Assembly (NCBI GenBank): GCA_023388175.1
Contig: JAEWGT010000009.1
Coordinates: 62,001-126,000, forward strand
DNA from: Pseudomonadota bacterium
GTDB lineage: Bacteria; Pseudomonadota; Alphaproteobacteria; Rhizobiales; Devosiaceae
Direction: 5' to 3'
DNA: 64,000 nt
Positions within the stretch are counted from its first letter, which is position 1. Each line of letters starts with the position of its first letter. The position numbers were made by a program, and so were the translations under genes. A model generated the notes under the pieces. That model saw only the letters and a list, made by a program, of their open reading frames with translations, was not told the origin of the DNA and made no database searches. Positions 34,798-44,083 of the stretch are shown here, one piece after another.

Positions 34798-34860
34798 TGC
34801 TTTGTCCTCTTCTTCCCATGCGAGGCGCCTCCTATATGCTGACAGCATGGAGGAGGACGC

Positions 34861-35466
34861 ATGGACATCGTGATGATGGATGTGGATGGCGTACTGGTTT
34901 CGGGTCGTCCACAGGACGGGGCGCATCTTTTCACCGATATCGAACAGGATCTGGGCATGTCCCTGGCGGTGCTGCAACGCGACTTCTTCGCGCCGCGCTG
35001 GCCGGCCATCGTCACCGGAAAAAAGCCGCTTCTGCCCGAACTGGCCGAAGTCCTGGCCGGCATCGCGCCCCATGTCAGCGCGGAGACGCTGGCCGACTAC
35101 TGGTTCCGCAACGATTCGCGCATCGACACCGCTGTACTGGCCGCAATCGACAGCTTGCGGGCCAGCGGCCGCCGCGTCTATCTCGCCACCAATCAGGAAC
35201 ATATGCGGGCAAAATACCTGATGGAGGAGATGGGACTGGCCGCCCATGTCGATGGCATCTGCTATTCGGCCGCAATCGGCCACCGCAAGCCCGCGCCGGA
35301 ATTTTACGCCCATATTACAGAGCTCATGGCTGCACCGCCCGCTGCCATCACGCTTGTCGATGACACAGAGGAAAATGTGCGGGCCGCCCGCGCCTTTGGC
35401 TGGAATGCGATCCATTGGCAGCCCGGCCTGGACTTGCCGGCGCTATTGAACGTTGAAAGGGCCTAG
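34861..35466 (+). CDS. HAD-superfamily hydrolase
   Basis: This 201-aa HAD-IA phosphatase-like protein has the nucleophile motif DVDGVLV (Asp7, acid/base Asp9), motif II LATNQ, motif III Lys in GHRKPAPEF, and motif IV LVDDTEENV. The cap is small. The substrate is unknown. ATG 34861 follows GGAGGA. It is tail-to-tail with the HxlR gene, overlapping by four bases. Confidence 0.85.
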   Translation: MDIVMMDVDGVLVSGRPQDGAHLFTDIEQDLGMSLAVLQRDFFAPRWPAIVTGKKPLLPELAEVLAGIAPHVSAETLADYWFRNDSRIDTAVLAAIDSLRASGRRVYLATNQEHMRAKYLMEEMGLAAHVDGICYSAAIGHRKPAPEFYAHITELMAAPPAAITLVDDTEENVRAARAFGWNAIHWQPGLDLPALLNVERA

Positions 35467-35834
35467 CGGCCTTCGTCATAGGCCTGCCGTGCCGCGAGGA
35501 TGCGCTGATTGTTGTCGAGCGCCCAGCGCGCCAGCACATCGAGCGGCTCCATCACCTCGCGGCCAAGAGCCGTCAGAGCATAATCGACGCGCGGCGGAAT
35601 GGTGGGGGTCACCGTGCGCGTCAGGAAGCCATCGCGTTCGAGATTGCGCAGCGTTGTGGTCAGCATCTTCTTCGACACCGTGCCGATCTCCCGCTCCAGT
35701 TCTGAATAGCGCATGTCCTTCTCGCGCAGCAGCACGATGATCAGCACGCTCCATTTGTCGCCGACATGGCCCAGAATGTCTCCCACCAGCCGGCAGGTCT
35801 CGCGGGGGATATCCACGTTTCCAAGTCTCATCAA
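35463..35834 (-). CDS. HxlR-family transcriptional regulator
   Basis: This 123-aa winged helix retains the family cysteine (ETCRLVGDIL) upstream of GDKWSVLIIVLL, so a redox or electrophile response is possible. The recognition region is SKKMLTTTLRNLERDGFLTR. It is divergent from an SDR-type reductase gene across a 64-base spacer with a palindrome. This is the classic arrangement for an HxlR regulator and its target. Confidence 0.88.
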   Translation of the reverse strand: MMRLGNVDIPRETCRLVGDILGHVGDKWSVLIIVLLREKDMRYSELEREIGTVSKKMLTTTLRNLERDGFLTRTVTPTIPPRVDYALTALGREVMEPLDVLARWALDNNQRILAARQAYDEGR

Positions 35835-35854
35835 AGTGCCTCCTTATCAGCGTC

Positions 35855-35870
35855 TATAGTCTAAACTATA
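35855..35870. promoter_or_regulatory. Candidate HxlR operator
   Basis: TATAGTCTAAACTATA pairs at seven of eight positions. It sits in the middle of the 64-base divergent spacer, where it would cover both promoters. Confidence 0.6.
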
Positions 35871-35898
35871 TCCTTGGTCTCTTATGGAGACCATATGA

Positions 35899-36903
35899 AT
35901 GACAACGGAAGATCTGGTACTTGTCACCGGCGGCACCGGCTTTCTGGCCCGTCACAGCATTCTGCGGCTGCTGGCGCGCGGGGCGAGAGTGAGGGCAAGC
36001 GTGCGCAGCGCGCAAAAGGGCAAGGACCTGCATGCCCTTCTGGCCAATGCAGGGGCCAGGGTCGACAATCTGGAAACCGTGGCCGCCGATCTGCTGGCGC
36101 GGCAGTCCTGGTCGGTCGCCATGACGGGCGTAAGCCATGTTCTCCATCTTGCCGCCGCCATGCAGGGCGAGGCAATCCATGCCGTGGCGATGGACGGCAC
36201 CAGAAATGTGCTCGAAGCCAGTGCCGAGGCCGGTGTCAGGCGGGTCGTGCTGACATCCACCGGGCTTGCTGCGCTCCGCCCAGCCCGCGCCCTGGACAAG
36301 GGCGAGAGTGTCACCGAGCAAGACTGGACCGATACCGCGCGACCGGACCTCGATCCCTATACGCTGGCCAAGACCCTGGCCGAGCGCGACGCCTGGCAAA
36401 CCTCGAAGGGCCTCGGCCTTTCCCTTGCCACCATCCTGCCCGGCGTCATCATGGGGCCCGTGCTGGGGCCGGAGAGAAGTTTATGGCAGGGGCTGATCGC
36501 CGATATGCTGGCGGGCAAGCTGCCGGCCCTGCCGCCGATGCAATTGCAAATGGTGGATGTGCGCGACGTCGCCGACCTGCATATTGCCGCCCTGTTTGCG
36601 CCCGAGGCGGCGGGGCAACGGTATATCGCGGCAGAGGAAAAGCTGTCGCTGAGCGGGGTGGCCGCACTCCTCAAGGCGGAACTGGGTGCCGGAGCGGCCA
36701 GGATCAGCACACGGGAAATGCCGGCATGGCTGTTCCGGCTGATGGCGCTCGTCAGTGCCGAAGCGCGTTCAGGCCTGCCGCTGACCAGGCCGTCTCCCTT
36801 GCTCGATGCAGGCAAGGCCCGGCGGGAACTTGGCTGGAGGCCTCGGGCGATGCGGGAAAGCCTTGTCGACACGGCCAGGAGCATCATCGCACAAGGACAG
36901 TAA
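35899..36903 (+). CDS. NAD(P)-dependent epimerase/dehydratase-type reductase
   Basis: This 334-aa extended SDR resembles dihydroflavonol-4-reductase-like aldehyde or ketone reductases. The nucleotide loop is VLVTGGTGFLARHSILRLL. The catalytic Tyr and Lys are in DPYTLAKTLAE, and Ser is in LTSTGLAAL. A TTG-free start is chosen at ATG 35899, with GGAG about ten bases upstream; ATG 35895 is out of frame. The divergent HxlR regulator suggests induction by the substrate or by reactive carbonyls (inference). Confidence 0.85.
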   Translation: MTTEDLVLVTGGTGFLARHSILRLLARGARVRASVRSAQKGKDLHALLANAGARVDNLETVAADLLARQSWSVAMTGVSHVLHLAAAMQGEAIHAVAMDGTRNVLEASAEAGVRRVVLTSTGLAALRPARALDKGESVTEQDWTDTARPDLDPYTLAKTLAERDAWQTSKGLGLSLATILPGVIMGPVLGPERSLWQGLIADMLAGKLPALPPMQLQMVDVRDVADLHIAALFAPEAAGQRYIAAEEKLSLSGVAALLKAELGAGAARISTREMPAWLFRLMALVSAEARSGLPLTRPSPLLDAGKARRELGWRPRAMRESLVDTARSIIAQGQ

Positions 36904-36935
36904 AAAGGCCCGCTCCGTACGGAACGAGCCTTTTT
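36902..36935. terminator. Bidirectional terminator after the reductase gene
   Basis: AAAAAGGC pairs with GCCTTTTT, and an inner CCGTACGG completes the stem with one mismatch. A and T runs serve both strands, including the leftward L,D-transpeptidase gene. Confidence 0.85.
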
Positions 36936-36997
36936 GATGCTGGAGGCGGGTGACTACGGTGAAAAAACCGACGCCGCCAGCAATTCCTATGTGCCGG

Positions 36998-37645
36998 TCA
37001 GTTGATGACCGTCACGCGCGCGCCCACGGGCACGCGGGCATAAAGATCGATGATGTCCTGATTCATCAGGCGGATACAGCCAGACGAAACATTGGTGCCG
37101 ATCGTATAGGGCTCGGTGGTGCCGTGGATACGGAACAGAGTGTCGCGGCCGCCCTTGTAGAGATAGAGCGCGCGCGGGCCCAGCGGATTTTCCGGGCCGG
37201 GGCCCATGCCGCCCGCATAGGGGCCATAGCGCTCGGGCTCGCGGGCGATCATCGACTGGGTCGGGGTCCAGCGCGGCCATTCCGCCTTGCGGCCAATGGT
37301 GGCATCGCCACGGAAGACCAGTGCCTCGTCCTTGCCCACGCCGATGCCGTAACGCAGGGCGCGGTTATTCTCGAGCACGAGATAGAGGTAATGGGCCGGC
37401 GTATCGACAACGATCGTGCCGGGACGCTCGGAGGTGAAATAGGGCACTTCCTGACGCCACCATTGCGGATCGACGCGGCGCAGGTCCATGGCGGCGACCA
37501 GATAGGGCTCGCCGGTCACGGCGCCATACATGCGCAGGTAATAGGGGTCTATGACCGGCTCCTGCACGACAGGCTGGCGCGTCGTGGTACAGGCCGAAAG
37601 GGCAGTGGCGGAAATGCCAAGCAGGAACAGGCGGCGGGAAATCAA
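36998..37645 (-). CDS. L,D-transpeptidase (YkuD domain), putative lipoprotein
   Basis: It is predicted to form 3-3 cross-links in peptidoglycan or to attach proteins to it. The 215-aa protein begins with a lipoprotein-type or Tat-like signal (MISRRLFLLGISATALSAC). The YkuD motif is FRIHGTTEPYTIG followed by SSGCIRLMN, with the catalytic Cys and upstream His. The start is TTG at 37645, with GAGG seven bases upstream; a TGA lies in frame just before, so no longer start exists. Confidence 0.9.
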   Translation of the reverse strand: MISRRLFLLGISATALSACTTTRQPVVQEPVIDPYYLRMYGAVTGEPYLVAAMDLRRVDPQWWRQEVPYFTSERPGTIVVDTPAHYLYLVLENNRALRYGIGVGKDEALVFRGDATIGRKAEWPRWTPTQSMIAREPERYGPYAGGMGPGPENPLGPRALYLYKGGRDTLFRIHGTTEPYTIGTNVSSGCIRLMNQDIIDLYARVPVGARVTVIN

Positions 37646-37816
37646 TACAGAACCTCAGGAGCAGGCATGAAGGGAAACAGGAACGCAAAAGGCCGCGTAC
37701 TTGCTTCGTGGATACGCATGCTATCCTTAACGTGGCACGAATACGGCAGTTCCTCGCCACAATTTGATCTCAATGTGAAGTGTTGCCGAATATCCACACA
37801 CCTCACGAGGCTGTGA

Positions 37817-37846
37817 AAAAGGCCGGGTGTTTCCACCCGGCCTTTT
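37817..37846 (-). terminator. Terminator of pnp
   Basis: AAAAGGCCGGGTG and CACCCGGCCTTTT form a perfect 13-bp stem with a 4-nt loop, followed on the minus strand by a T run. Confidence 0.93.
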
Positions 37847-37872
37847 CCCTTTTCTTGAAGGCTGGCGCGCCG

Positions 37873-40008
37873 TTACTCGGCAGCGTCTTCCTTGACGATT
37901 TCCTTGCCGGTTGCCTGGTCGACAACCTTCATGGAGAGCCGCACCTTGCCGCGCTCGTCAAAGCCCAGCAGCTTGACCCAGACCTTGTCGCCTTCCTTGA
38001 CCACATCGGTGGTCTTGGCAACGCGGGCTTCGGCCAGCTGGGAAATGTGGACCAGACCGTCCTTGGCGCCGAAGAAGTTCACGAACGCGCCGAAATCGGC
38101 GGTCTTGACGACGGTGCCCTGGTAGATGGCGCCGACTTCGGCTTCATCGGTGATCGACTTGATCCACTTGATGGCGGCGTCGATCTGGCTACCGTCCGAG
38201 GACGAGACCTTCACAGTGCCGTCATCCTCGATATTGATCTTGGCGCCGGTCTTTTCCACGATTTCGCGGATGACCTTGCCGCCGGTGCCGATCACTTCGC
38301 GGATCTTGTCGGTCGGGATCTTGAGGGTTTCGATGCGGGGCGCGAACTCGCCCACTTCGCCGCGCGAGGCCGACAGGGCCTTGTTCATTTCGCCCAGGAT
38401 ATGAACGCGACCGTCCTTGGCCTGGGCCAGGGCCTGTCTCATGATCTCTTCGGTGATACCGGCGATCTTGATGTCCATCTGCAGCGAGGTGATGCCCTCT
38501 TCGGTGCCAGCCACCTTGAAGTCCATGTCGCCCAGGTGATCTTCGTCGCCGAGAATGTCGGAGAGAACGGCGAACTTTTCGCCTTCAAGGATCAGGCCCA
38601 TGGCAATACCGGCCACCGGACGCTTCATCGGCACGCCGGCATCCATCAGGGCAAGCGAGGTGCCGCAGACGGTGGCCATCGAGGACGAACCATTGGATTC
38701 GGTGATCTCGGACACGATACGGATCGTGTAGGGGAACTCTTCCACCGACGGACGGATCGGGTTGATGGCGCGCCATGCGAGCTTGCCATGGCCGATTTCG
38801 CGGCGGCCCGGGGAACCCATGCGGCCAGCTTCACCCACCGAGTATGGGGGGAAGTTGTAGTGCAGCAGGAAGTTTTCCTTGCGGGTGCCTTCGAGCGAGT
38901 CGATGTACTGCTCGTCTTCGCCGGTGCCGAGCGTGGCAACCACCAGCGCCTGGGTTTCGCCACGGGTGAAGATGGCCGAACCATGGGTGCGCGGCAGCAC
39001 GCCGACTTCCGAGGTGATCGGACGCACGGTTTTCAGATCACGGCCGTCGATGCGGCTGCCGGTATCCAGAATGTTCCAGCGCACGATCTTGGCCTGGAGA
39101 TTGTGGACCACTTCGCCAAGGGCTTCCTTGGTGATTTCGCCAGCTTCGATCTTGGCAGCGAAGGCTTCCTTGACCTTGGCATTGGCGGCGTCGACCGCAG
39201 CATAGCGAGAGGCCTTTTCGGTGATCTGGTAGGCGGCGCGCAGATCGGCTTCGGCAATGGCCAGAACTTCGGCTTCGAGCGCCGAGAAATCGGGCGGGGT
39301 GAAGTCGCGCGGTTCCTTGGCAGCGAGCTCGGCGAGCTGGATGATGGCTTCGATGACCTGAGCCGACGCCTTGTGACCGAACATGACGGCACCGAGCATG
39401 ACGTCTTCGGAAAGCTCCTGGGCTTCCGATTCCACCATCAGCACGGCGTCCTGGGTGCCGGCCATCACGAGGTCGAGCTTGCTGTCGGAACGGCGGTCAA
39501 CCGGCAGGTTGAGGACGTATTCGCCATCGACATAGCCGACGCGGGCTGCGCCGATCGGGCCCATGAAGGGCACGCCGGAAATGGTCAGGGCAGCAGAAGC
39601 TGCGACCATGGCCAGCACGTCCGGATTGTTTTCCATGTCATGCTGGAGAACGGTGATGACCACCTGGGTCTCGTTCTTGTAGCCATCGGGGAAAAGCGGG
39701 CGGATCGGACGGTCGATGAGGCGCGAAACCAGCGTTTCGTTCTCGGAGGGACGGCCTTCGCGCTTGAAATAGCCGCCCGGGATCTTGCCGGCGGCGAAGT
39801 ATTTTTCCTGATAATTGACGGTCAGGGGGAAGAAGTCCTGGCCCGGCTTGGCCGACTTGGCCGAAACGACGGTGGCCAGAAGCACGGTTTCGCCCAGCGT
39901 GGCGAGCACGGCGCCATCAGCCTGGCGGGCAATCTTGCCGGTTTCGAGCGTCAGGGGCTGGCCGCCCCAGTTGAGCTCGACCTTGTGGTGATCAAACTTG
40001 ATCGACAT
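37873..40008 (-). CDS. pnp: Polyribonucleotide nucleotidyltransferase (PNPase)
   Basis: PNPase degrades RNA 3'-5' with phosphate and works in the degradosome. The 711-aa protein has two RNase PH domains, a KH domain (REVIGTGGKVIREIVEKTG) and a C-terminal S1 domain (GAIYQGTVVKTADFGAFVNF). It follows rpsO on the same strand after about 290 bases. The pair points opposite to the rimP-infB operon, unlike the usual collinear order. Confidence 0.97.
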   Translation of the reverse strand: MSIKFDHHKVELNWGGQPLTLETGKIARQADGAVLATLGETVLLATVVSAKSAKPGQDFFPLTVNYQEKYFAAGKIPGGYFKREGRPSENETLVSRLIDRPIRPLFPDGYKNETQVVITVLQHDMENNPDVLAMVAASAALTISGVPFMGPIGAARVGYVDGEYVLNLPVDRRSDSKLDLVMAGTQDAVLMVESEAQELSEDVMLGAVMFGHKASAQVIEAIIQLAELAAKEPRDFTPPDFSALEAEVLAIAEADLRAAYQITEKASRYAAVDAANAKVKEAFAAKIEAGEITKEALGEVVHNLQAKIVRWNILDTGSRIDGRDLKTVRPITSEVGVLPRTHGSAIFTRGETQALVVATLGTGEDEQYIDSLEGTRKENFLLHYNFPPYSVGEAGRMGSPGRREIGHGKLAWRAINPIRPSVEEFPYTIRIVSEITESNGSSSMATVCGTSLALMDAGVPMKRPVAGIAMGLILEGEKFAVLSDILGDEDHLGDMDFKVAGTEEGITSLQMDIKIAGITEEIMRQALAQAKDGRVHILGEMNKALSASRGEVGEFAPRIETLKIPTDKIREVIGTGGKVIREIVEKTGAKINIEDDGTVKVSSSDGSQIDAAIKWIKSITDEAEVGAIYQGTVVKTADFGAFVNFFGAKDGLVHISQLAEARVAKTTDVVKEGDKVWVKLLGFDERGKVRLSMKVVDQATGKEIVKEDAAE

Positions 40009-40259
40009 GTATTTCGTCTTTCCATTCTGCCGGTTACGCGGGAACGCGAGGCTTAGGCGAAAGGCCTCACGAACGTATCCGGTGTGCCCGCACTGGCCAA
40101 ACGCACCCTATGTGCGCACCAGCTCAAAATCAGGCACGTGTTGCTGTTTGGCGAAAGACAGAACATGGACAAGACAATGAGGCTCTCCAGCAGCGGAAGA
40201 ACCCGATAATCCTGCCATGCTCCGGCAATGCCGGCCTAAAGTGCGCCCATGATGGGCAA

Positions 40260-40286
40260 CCGGCGCGGAAGATACTCCCGCGCCGG
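40260..40286 (-). promoter_or_regulatory. Hairpin between rpsO and pnp
   Basis: CCGGCGCGG and CCGCGCCGG form a perfect 9-bp stem with a 9-nt loop, 13 bases after the rpsO stop. No T run follows on the minus strand. It is more likely an mRNA processing or attenuation structure like the RNase III stem of the E. coli rpsO-pnp transcript than a terminator. Confidence 0.6.
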
Positions 40287-40298
40287 AAAGTCTTGCGC

Positions 40299-40568
40299 TT
40301 AGCGGCGCAGGCCGAGCTTTTCGATCAGCGTCTTGTAGCGGGCTTCGTCCACCTTCTTGAGGTAGTCGAGCAGGCTGCGGCGCGTCGAAACCAGCTTCAG
40401 CAGACCACGGCGGGAATGGTTATCCTTGTTGTGGCCCTTGAAGTGTTCGGTCAGGTTGGCAATGCGCTCGGAGAGAATTGCAACCTGGACTTCCGGCGAG
40501 CCGGTATCATTGGCCGAGTTTGCATATTCCTTGATGAGCGCAGTCTTGCGCTCTGCAGTAATCGACAT
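40299..40568 (-). CDS. rpsO: 30S ribosomal protein S15
   Basis: This 89-aa protein binds 16S rRNA and has the S15 signature NDTGSPEVQVAILSERI and NHSRRGLLKLVSTRR. ATG 40568 follows AAGGA; the upstream in-frame extension is rejected because S15 proteins start here. It is the first gene of rpsO-pnp. Confidence 0.97.
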   Translation of the reverse strand: MSITAERKTALIKEYANSANDTGSPEVQVAILSERIANLTEHFKGHNKDNHSRRGLLKLVSTRRSLLDYLKKVDEARYKTLIEKLGLRR

Positions 40569-40713
40569 CGGGCATATCCTTTCAAATAAAGAGGATGTTG
40601 GCCGCCCCAACCGGGATGTCGTCCAGGTGGGGCCATGTAAGGCTGGCGGCTTGGAGAAAGCTCCGCGCCACCGGCTGGCGCTCTATAGTGCAAACTGGCC
40701 GACAAAGCCAGAA

Positions 40714-42417
40714 CTATTGGATTTGCTGGTCTTCGTCCGGCCGGATCGCGGCGAAGGCCGGGTCAAGCGCGCTGAGCGGCACATCGAATACCCATTCGAC
40801 ACCGTCCTCATGGGCAAGACGCTCGACCTGCGCGCCCAGGGCGCCGCCAACCATGGTGCGCAGCACAATATTGCCGAAGCCGGAACGGTCGCTGTCCACC
40901 AGCCTGCCGCCCAGCACTTCGCGCCAGCGTATCTTGAGGTTGTCCTGATGGACATCCCAAGTCAGCTCCAGCCTTCCATCGGGATCGGCAAATGCGCCAA
41001 AGCGCGTGGCATTGGTGGCCAGCTCATGCAATGCCATGCCCAGGATCTGCGCGCCCTGCGGGTTGATGCGCAGCTCTGGTCCTTTGATCCGGTCCCGGCT
41101 ATCCGCCGGGCGGAAGGGGGCGAGTTGCTCCTCGATCAATTCGCCCAGCATGACCCCCGCGCGGCCATGGGCCAGAAGCAGGTCCGTGGAACGGGCCAGC
41201 CCCATGATGCGCCGCTCCAGCGCCTGCACATAGGCTGGCAGATCGGTGGCTCCGCGCGCGGTCTGCTTGGCCATGGCGGCAATGACCGCCATCTGGTTCT
41301 TGGAGCGATGCGCCAGCTCGCGCATCAGAAAGCGGATGTCCCGCTCGGCGATCTGCCGCTGCTCGGACGCTTCGGCCAGGGCCTTGGAAATTTCGGCGAT
41401 TTCGGCGACCGGGTACGACCTGGGATAGACGGCTTCGCCACGGCCCATGCGCGCCGCGTCGAGCCGCAGGCCCTTGACCGACTGGCCAATGCGCTGGGCG
41501 ATGAAAAAGGCGACAGCCGTTGCGGCCAGCGCGATCACCAGGCCCCAGGCGGCCAGTTGCAGCAGCGATTCCATCAAGGGCCGCTGCACGCGCTCTGCCG
41601 AAGCCCATGCCACGACCCGCCAGCCCGTAAGGCCCGAACGCCATTCGGCGGTCACAACCCGCTCCCCGTCCAGGCTTTCTTCCACCCATTCGCCATTGGA
41701 AACCTGATCAGCCTGGCGCAGCGGCAAAATGGCGCCAATATCCCGACCCGCGTCGACCGTGGCGGCGATGATCCTGTTGTCGGCGTCGATGAGTGCTGCG
41801 TTCCAGCCAGCAGGCAATTGCCGCGCTTGCAGGGCCGGCACCAGATTGCGGGCATTCTGCGTCAGCGCAATGGCGCTGACTCGCTGCATGTCGCGCACCG
41901 GCAGCCAGACATTGAACACATAGCTTTGCGCCGTCTGTCCGAAGAACAGTCCGGAAATGGTGACGACGCCGCGTTCGCGCGCCAGTCCTGCCGTTTCCGG
42001 ATCGGACGATGGGCCGAGGCTGGTGCCATAGGCGACGCGGGTATTGAGCAATTGGTTATTGTCGGCATCGACGGCCAGCAGATAGGCGCCGGTTCCCGCC
42101 AGTGCCTGCATGGAGCGGTCGTTGAATTCCTCCAGATTGCCGCTGCGCAGGAAACCGGACGTGGACAGGACGCGCAATGTGGTCGCCATGCCGGCGATCT
42201 CACGGTCCACCGAATGACCCATGGCCTGAACGGTGGCATTGGTCAGCGCATGCAGGACATCCTGCTGGGCGTCATTGGTCCGGTTGAGCAGCACCAGCGA
42301 TACGGCAAAGGCCGGGATGAGGATCGCAAGCACCAGCGCGATCAGGTAAAAGGCCACCGGCCGCGAATGCGCCGTCCGGTGTCGCGTGGTCTTGTCCCGG
42401 ACGTCTGAGTCCGCCAT
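40714..42417 (-). CDS. HWE-family sensor histidine kinase
   Basis: This 567-aa membrane sensor has a first helix (about residues 20-43), a 240-residue extracytoplasmic dCache-like domain, a second helix (about 275-300) and a HAMP-like region. The HWE kinase domain follows, with phosphoacceptor His370 in MRELAHRSKNQMAVI, the N-box GMALHELATNATRFGAF and the WxE residues in RWREVLGG. No response regulator gene is next to it. HWE kinases in this group often feed the general stress response (PhyR-EcfG) or light and chemical sensing. ATG 42417 is preferred, with AAGGAA upstream. Confidence 0.9.
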   Translation of the reverse strand: MADSDVRDKTTRHRTAHSRPVAFYLIALVLAILIPAFAVSLVLLNRTNDAQQDVLHALTNATVQAMGHSVDREIAGMATTLRVLSTSGFLRSGNLEEFNDRSMQALAGTGAYLLAVDADNNQLLNTRVAYGTSLGPSSDPETAGLARERGVVTISGLFFGQTAQSYVFNVWLPVRDMQRVSAIALTQNARNLVPALQARQLPAGWNAALIDADNRIIAATVDAGRDIGAILPLRQADQVSNGEWVEESLDGERVVTAEWRSGLTGWRVVAWASAERVQRPLMESLLQLAAWGLVIALAATAVAFFIAQRIGQSVKGLRLDAARMGRGEAVYPRSYPVAEIAEISKALAEASEQRQIAERDIRFLMRELAHRSKNQMAVIAAMAKQTARGATDLPAYVQALERRIMGLARSTDLLLAHGRAGVMLGELIEEQLAPFRPADSRDRIKGPELRINPQGAQILGMALHELATNATRFGAFADPDGRLELTWDVHQDNLKIRWREVLGGRLVDSDRSGFGNIVLRTMVGGALGAQVERLAHEDGVEWVFDVPLSALDPAFAAIRPDEDQQIQ

Positions 42418-42673
42418 CGCCTGTTTCCTTCGCATTCTGGCCTTCTGGCCAATTTTTATCTGGCGCTGGCGTCACTTGCGGGCAAATTTTGGTTCACCGC
42501 CTGATCAATGTCACCCCATTTTTTTGCGCCTTGCCATATTGCGGTGGCGGCATTGGAATTCTTGCGATTGTCCGGGGGCATTGGCGAAATCCTTTTGATG
42601 TCTCATAACCCGTGTGACGCGCAGTGGTTGCAGCCCATGGCATCACGCCTTCGCGTCTGCTAAAGAGCCGGCT

Positions 42674-44083
42674 ATGACCGAGCTCGAAACCGCAAGCGAG
42701 ACCGCGCCGAAGCGCGTCTTCATCAAGACCTATGGCTGTCAGATGAATGTCTATGACAGCGACCGCATGGCCGATGCCCTGGCCCCGCACGGCTATATGC
42801 CCACCCAGGAAATCGGCGAGGCAGACCTGGTGCTGCTCAATACCTGCCATATCCGGGAAAAGGCCTCCGAAAAGGTGTTTTCCGAACTTGGGCGGCTCAA
42901 GGAAATTCAGGGCGAACGCCGCGCCAATGGCGCCGATATGATGATCGGCGTCGCCGGCTGCGTGGCGCAGGCCGAGGGCGAGGAAATTGCCCGCCGCGCG
43001 CCGGTGGTCGATCTGGTTTTCGGGCCGCAGGCCTATCATCGCCTGCCCGACATGCTGGCCCGGGCCGAGGGTCAGCGCCACATGCACCCCTCGCTTAAAA
43101 AGCCCGTGATCGACACGGACTTCCCGGAGGAAGACAAGTTCGCCCATCTGCCGGCGGCGAAAAAGGAGGTCACCGTCAAGCGCGGCCTGACCGCCTTCCT
43201 CACCGTGCAGGAAGGCTGTGACAAGTTCTGTTCCTTCTGCGTCGTGCCTTACACGAGAGGCGCCGAAGTCAGCAGGCCGGTGCATCAGGTGCTGGATGAA
43301 GCGCGGCGGCTGGTCGATGCCGGGGTCAAGGAAATCACCCTGCTTGGACAGAACGTCAATGCCTATCACGGGCTCGATGCGGCCGGGCGCGATATCGGTC
43401 TTGGTCAACTCGCTTATCTGCTGGCCGAGATCCCCGGCCTCGAACGCCTTCGCTATACGACCAGCCATCCCCGGGACATGGACGATGGCCTGATCGCGGC
43501 GCATCGCGATCTGCCGCTGCTCATGCCTTATCTGCATCTGCCGGTGCAGTCCGGCTCCGACCGCATTTTGAAGGCAATGAACCGCAAGCACACAGCCGCC
43601 GAATATCTTGCGCTGATTGCGCGCATCAAGGCCGCCCGGCCGGACATGGCGCTGTCGGGCGATTTCATCGTCGGCTTCCCCGGCGAGACGGATCAGGATT
43701 TCGAGGACACGCTCAACATCATCCGGGAAACCGGCTATGCCTCGGCCTATTCCTTCAAATATTCCACCCGCCCCGGCACGCCGGGCGCCAAGCTGACCGA
43801 ACAGGTGGCCGAGGAGGTCAAGACCGAGCGTCTCTATCGGCTGCAGGAGCTGGTCAACCAGCAGACCACCGACTTCCATGCCTCCTGCGTTGGCAAGACG
43901 ATGCCGGTGCTGATCGAGCGCGTCGGACGCATGCCGGGCCAGGTCGGCGGCCGTTCTCCCTATCTGCAGGCCGTGCATCTGGACGGCGGCACCGAGCTCA
44001 TCGGCGCAATCCACGAGGTGGAGATCGTCGGGACGAGCACGAACTCGCTGGTCGGGCGATTGAAGCAGGCGGTTGCGGCCTGA
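42674..44083 (+). CDS. miaB: tRNA-2-methylthio-N6-dimethylallyladenosine synthase
   Basis: MiaB is a radical-SAM methylthiotransferase that modifies A37 of tRNA. The 469-aa protein has the UPF0004 domain with three cysteines (YGCQMN, NTCHIR, GCVAQ), the radical-SAM CxxxCxxC in GCDKFCSFCVVPYTRG, and a C-terminal TRAM domain. It starts the rightward run miaB-phoH-ybeY-corC. In relatives this run joins the fur end of tsaB-rimI-fur. Confidence 0.96.
   Translation: MTELETASETAPKRVFIKTYGCQMNVYDSDRMADALAPHGYMPTQEIGEADLVLLNTCHIREKASEKVFSELGRLKEIQGERRANGADMMIGVAGCVAQAEGEEIARRAPVVDLVFGPQAYHRLPDMLARAEGQRHMHPSLKKPVIDTDFPEEDKFAHLPAAKKEVTVKRGLTAFLTVQEGCDKFCSFCVVPYTRGAEVSRPVHQVLDEARRLVDAGVKEITLLGQNVNAYHGLDAAGRDIGLGQLAYLLAEIPGLERLRYTTSHPRDMDDGLIAAHRDLPLLMPYLHLPVQSGSDRILKAMNRKHTAAEYLALIARIKAARPDMALSGDFIVGFPGETDQDFEDTLNIIRETGYASAYSFKYSTRPGTPGAKLTEQVAEEVKTERLYRLQELVNQQTTDFHASCVGKTMPVLIERVGRMPGQVGGRSPYLQAVHLDGGTELIGAIHEVEIVGTSTNSLVGRLKQAVAA

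Noticed and set aside
37780..40056. 758-codon open frame antisense to pnp
   Set aside because: pnp is complete and certain on the other strand; the antisense product is His/Gly/Asp-rich with no motif.
40426..42408. 660-codon open frame antisense to the histidine kinase
   Set aside because: The kinase has every expected motif; the antisense frame is Gln/His/Arg-rich and has no domain.
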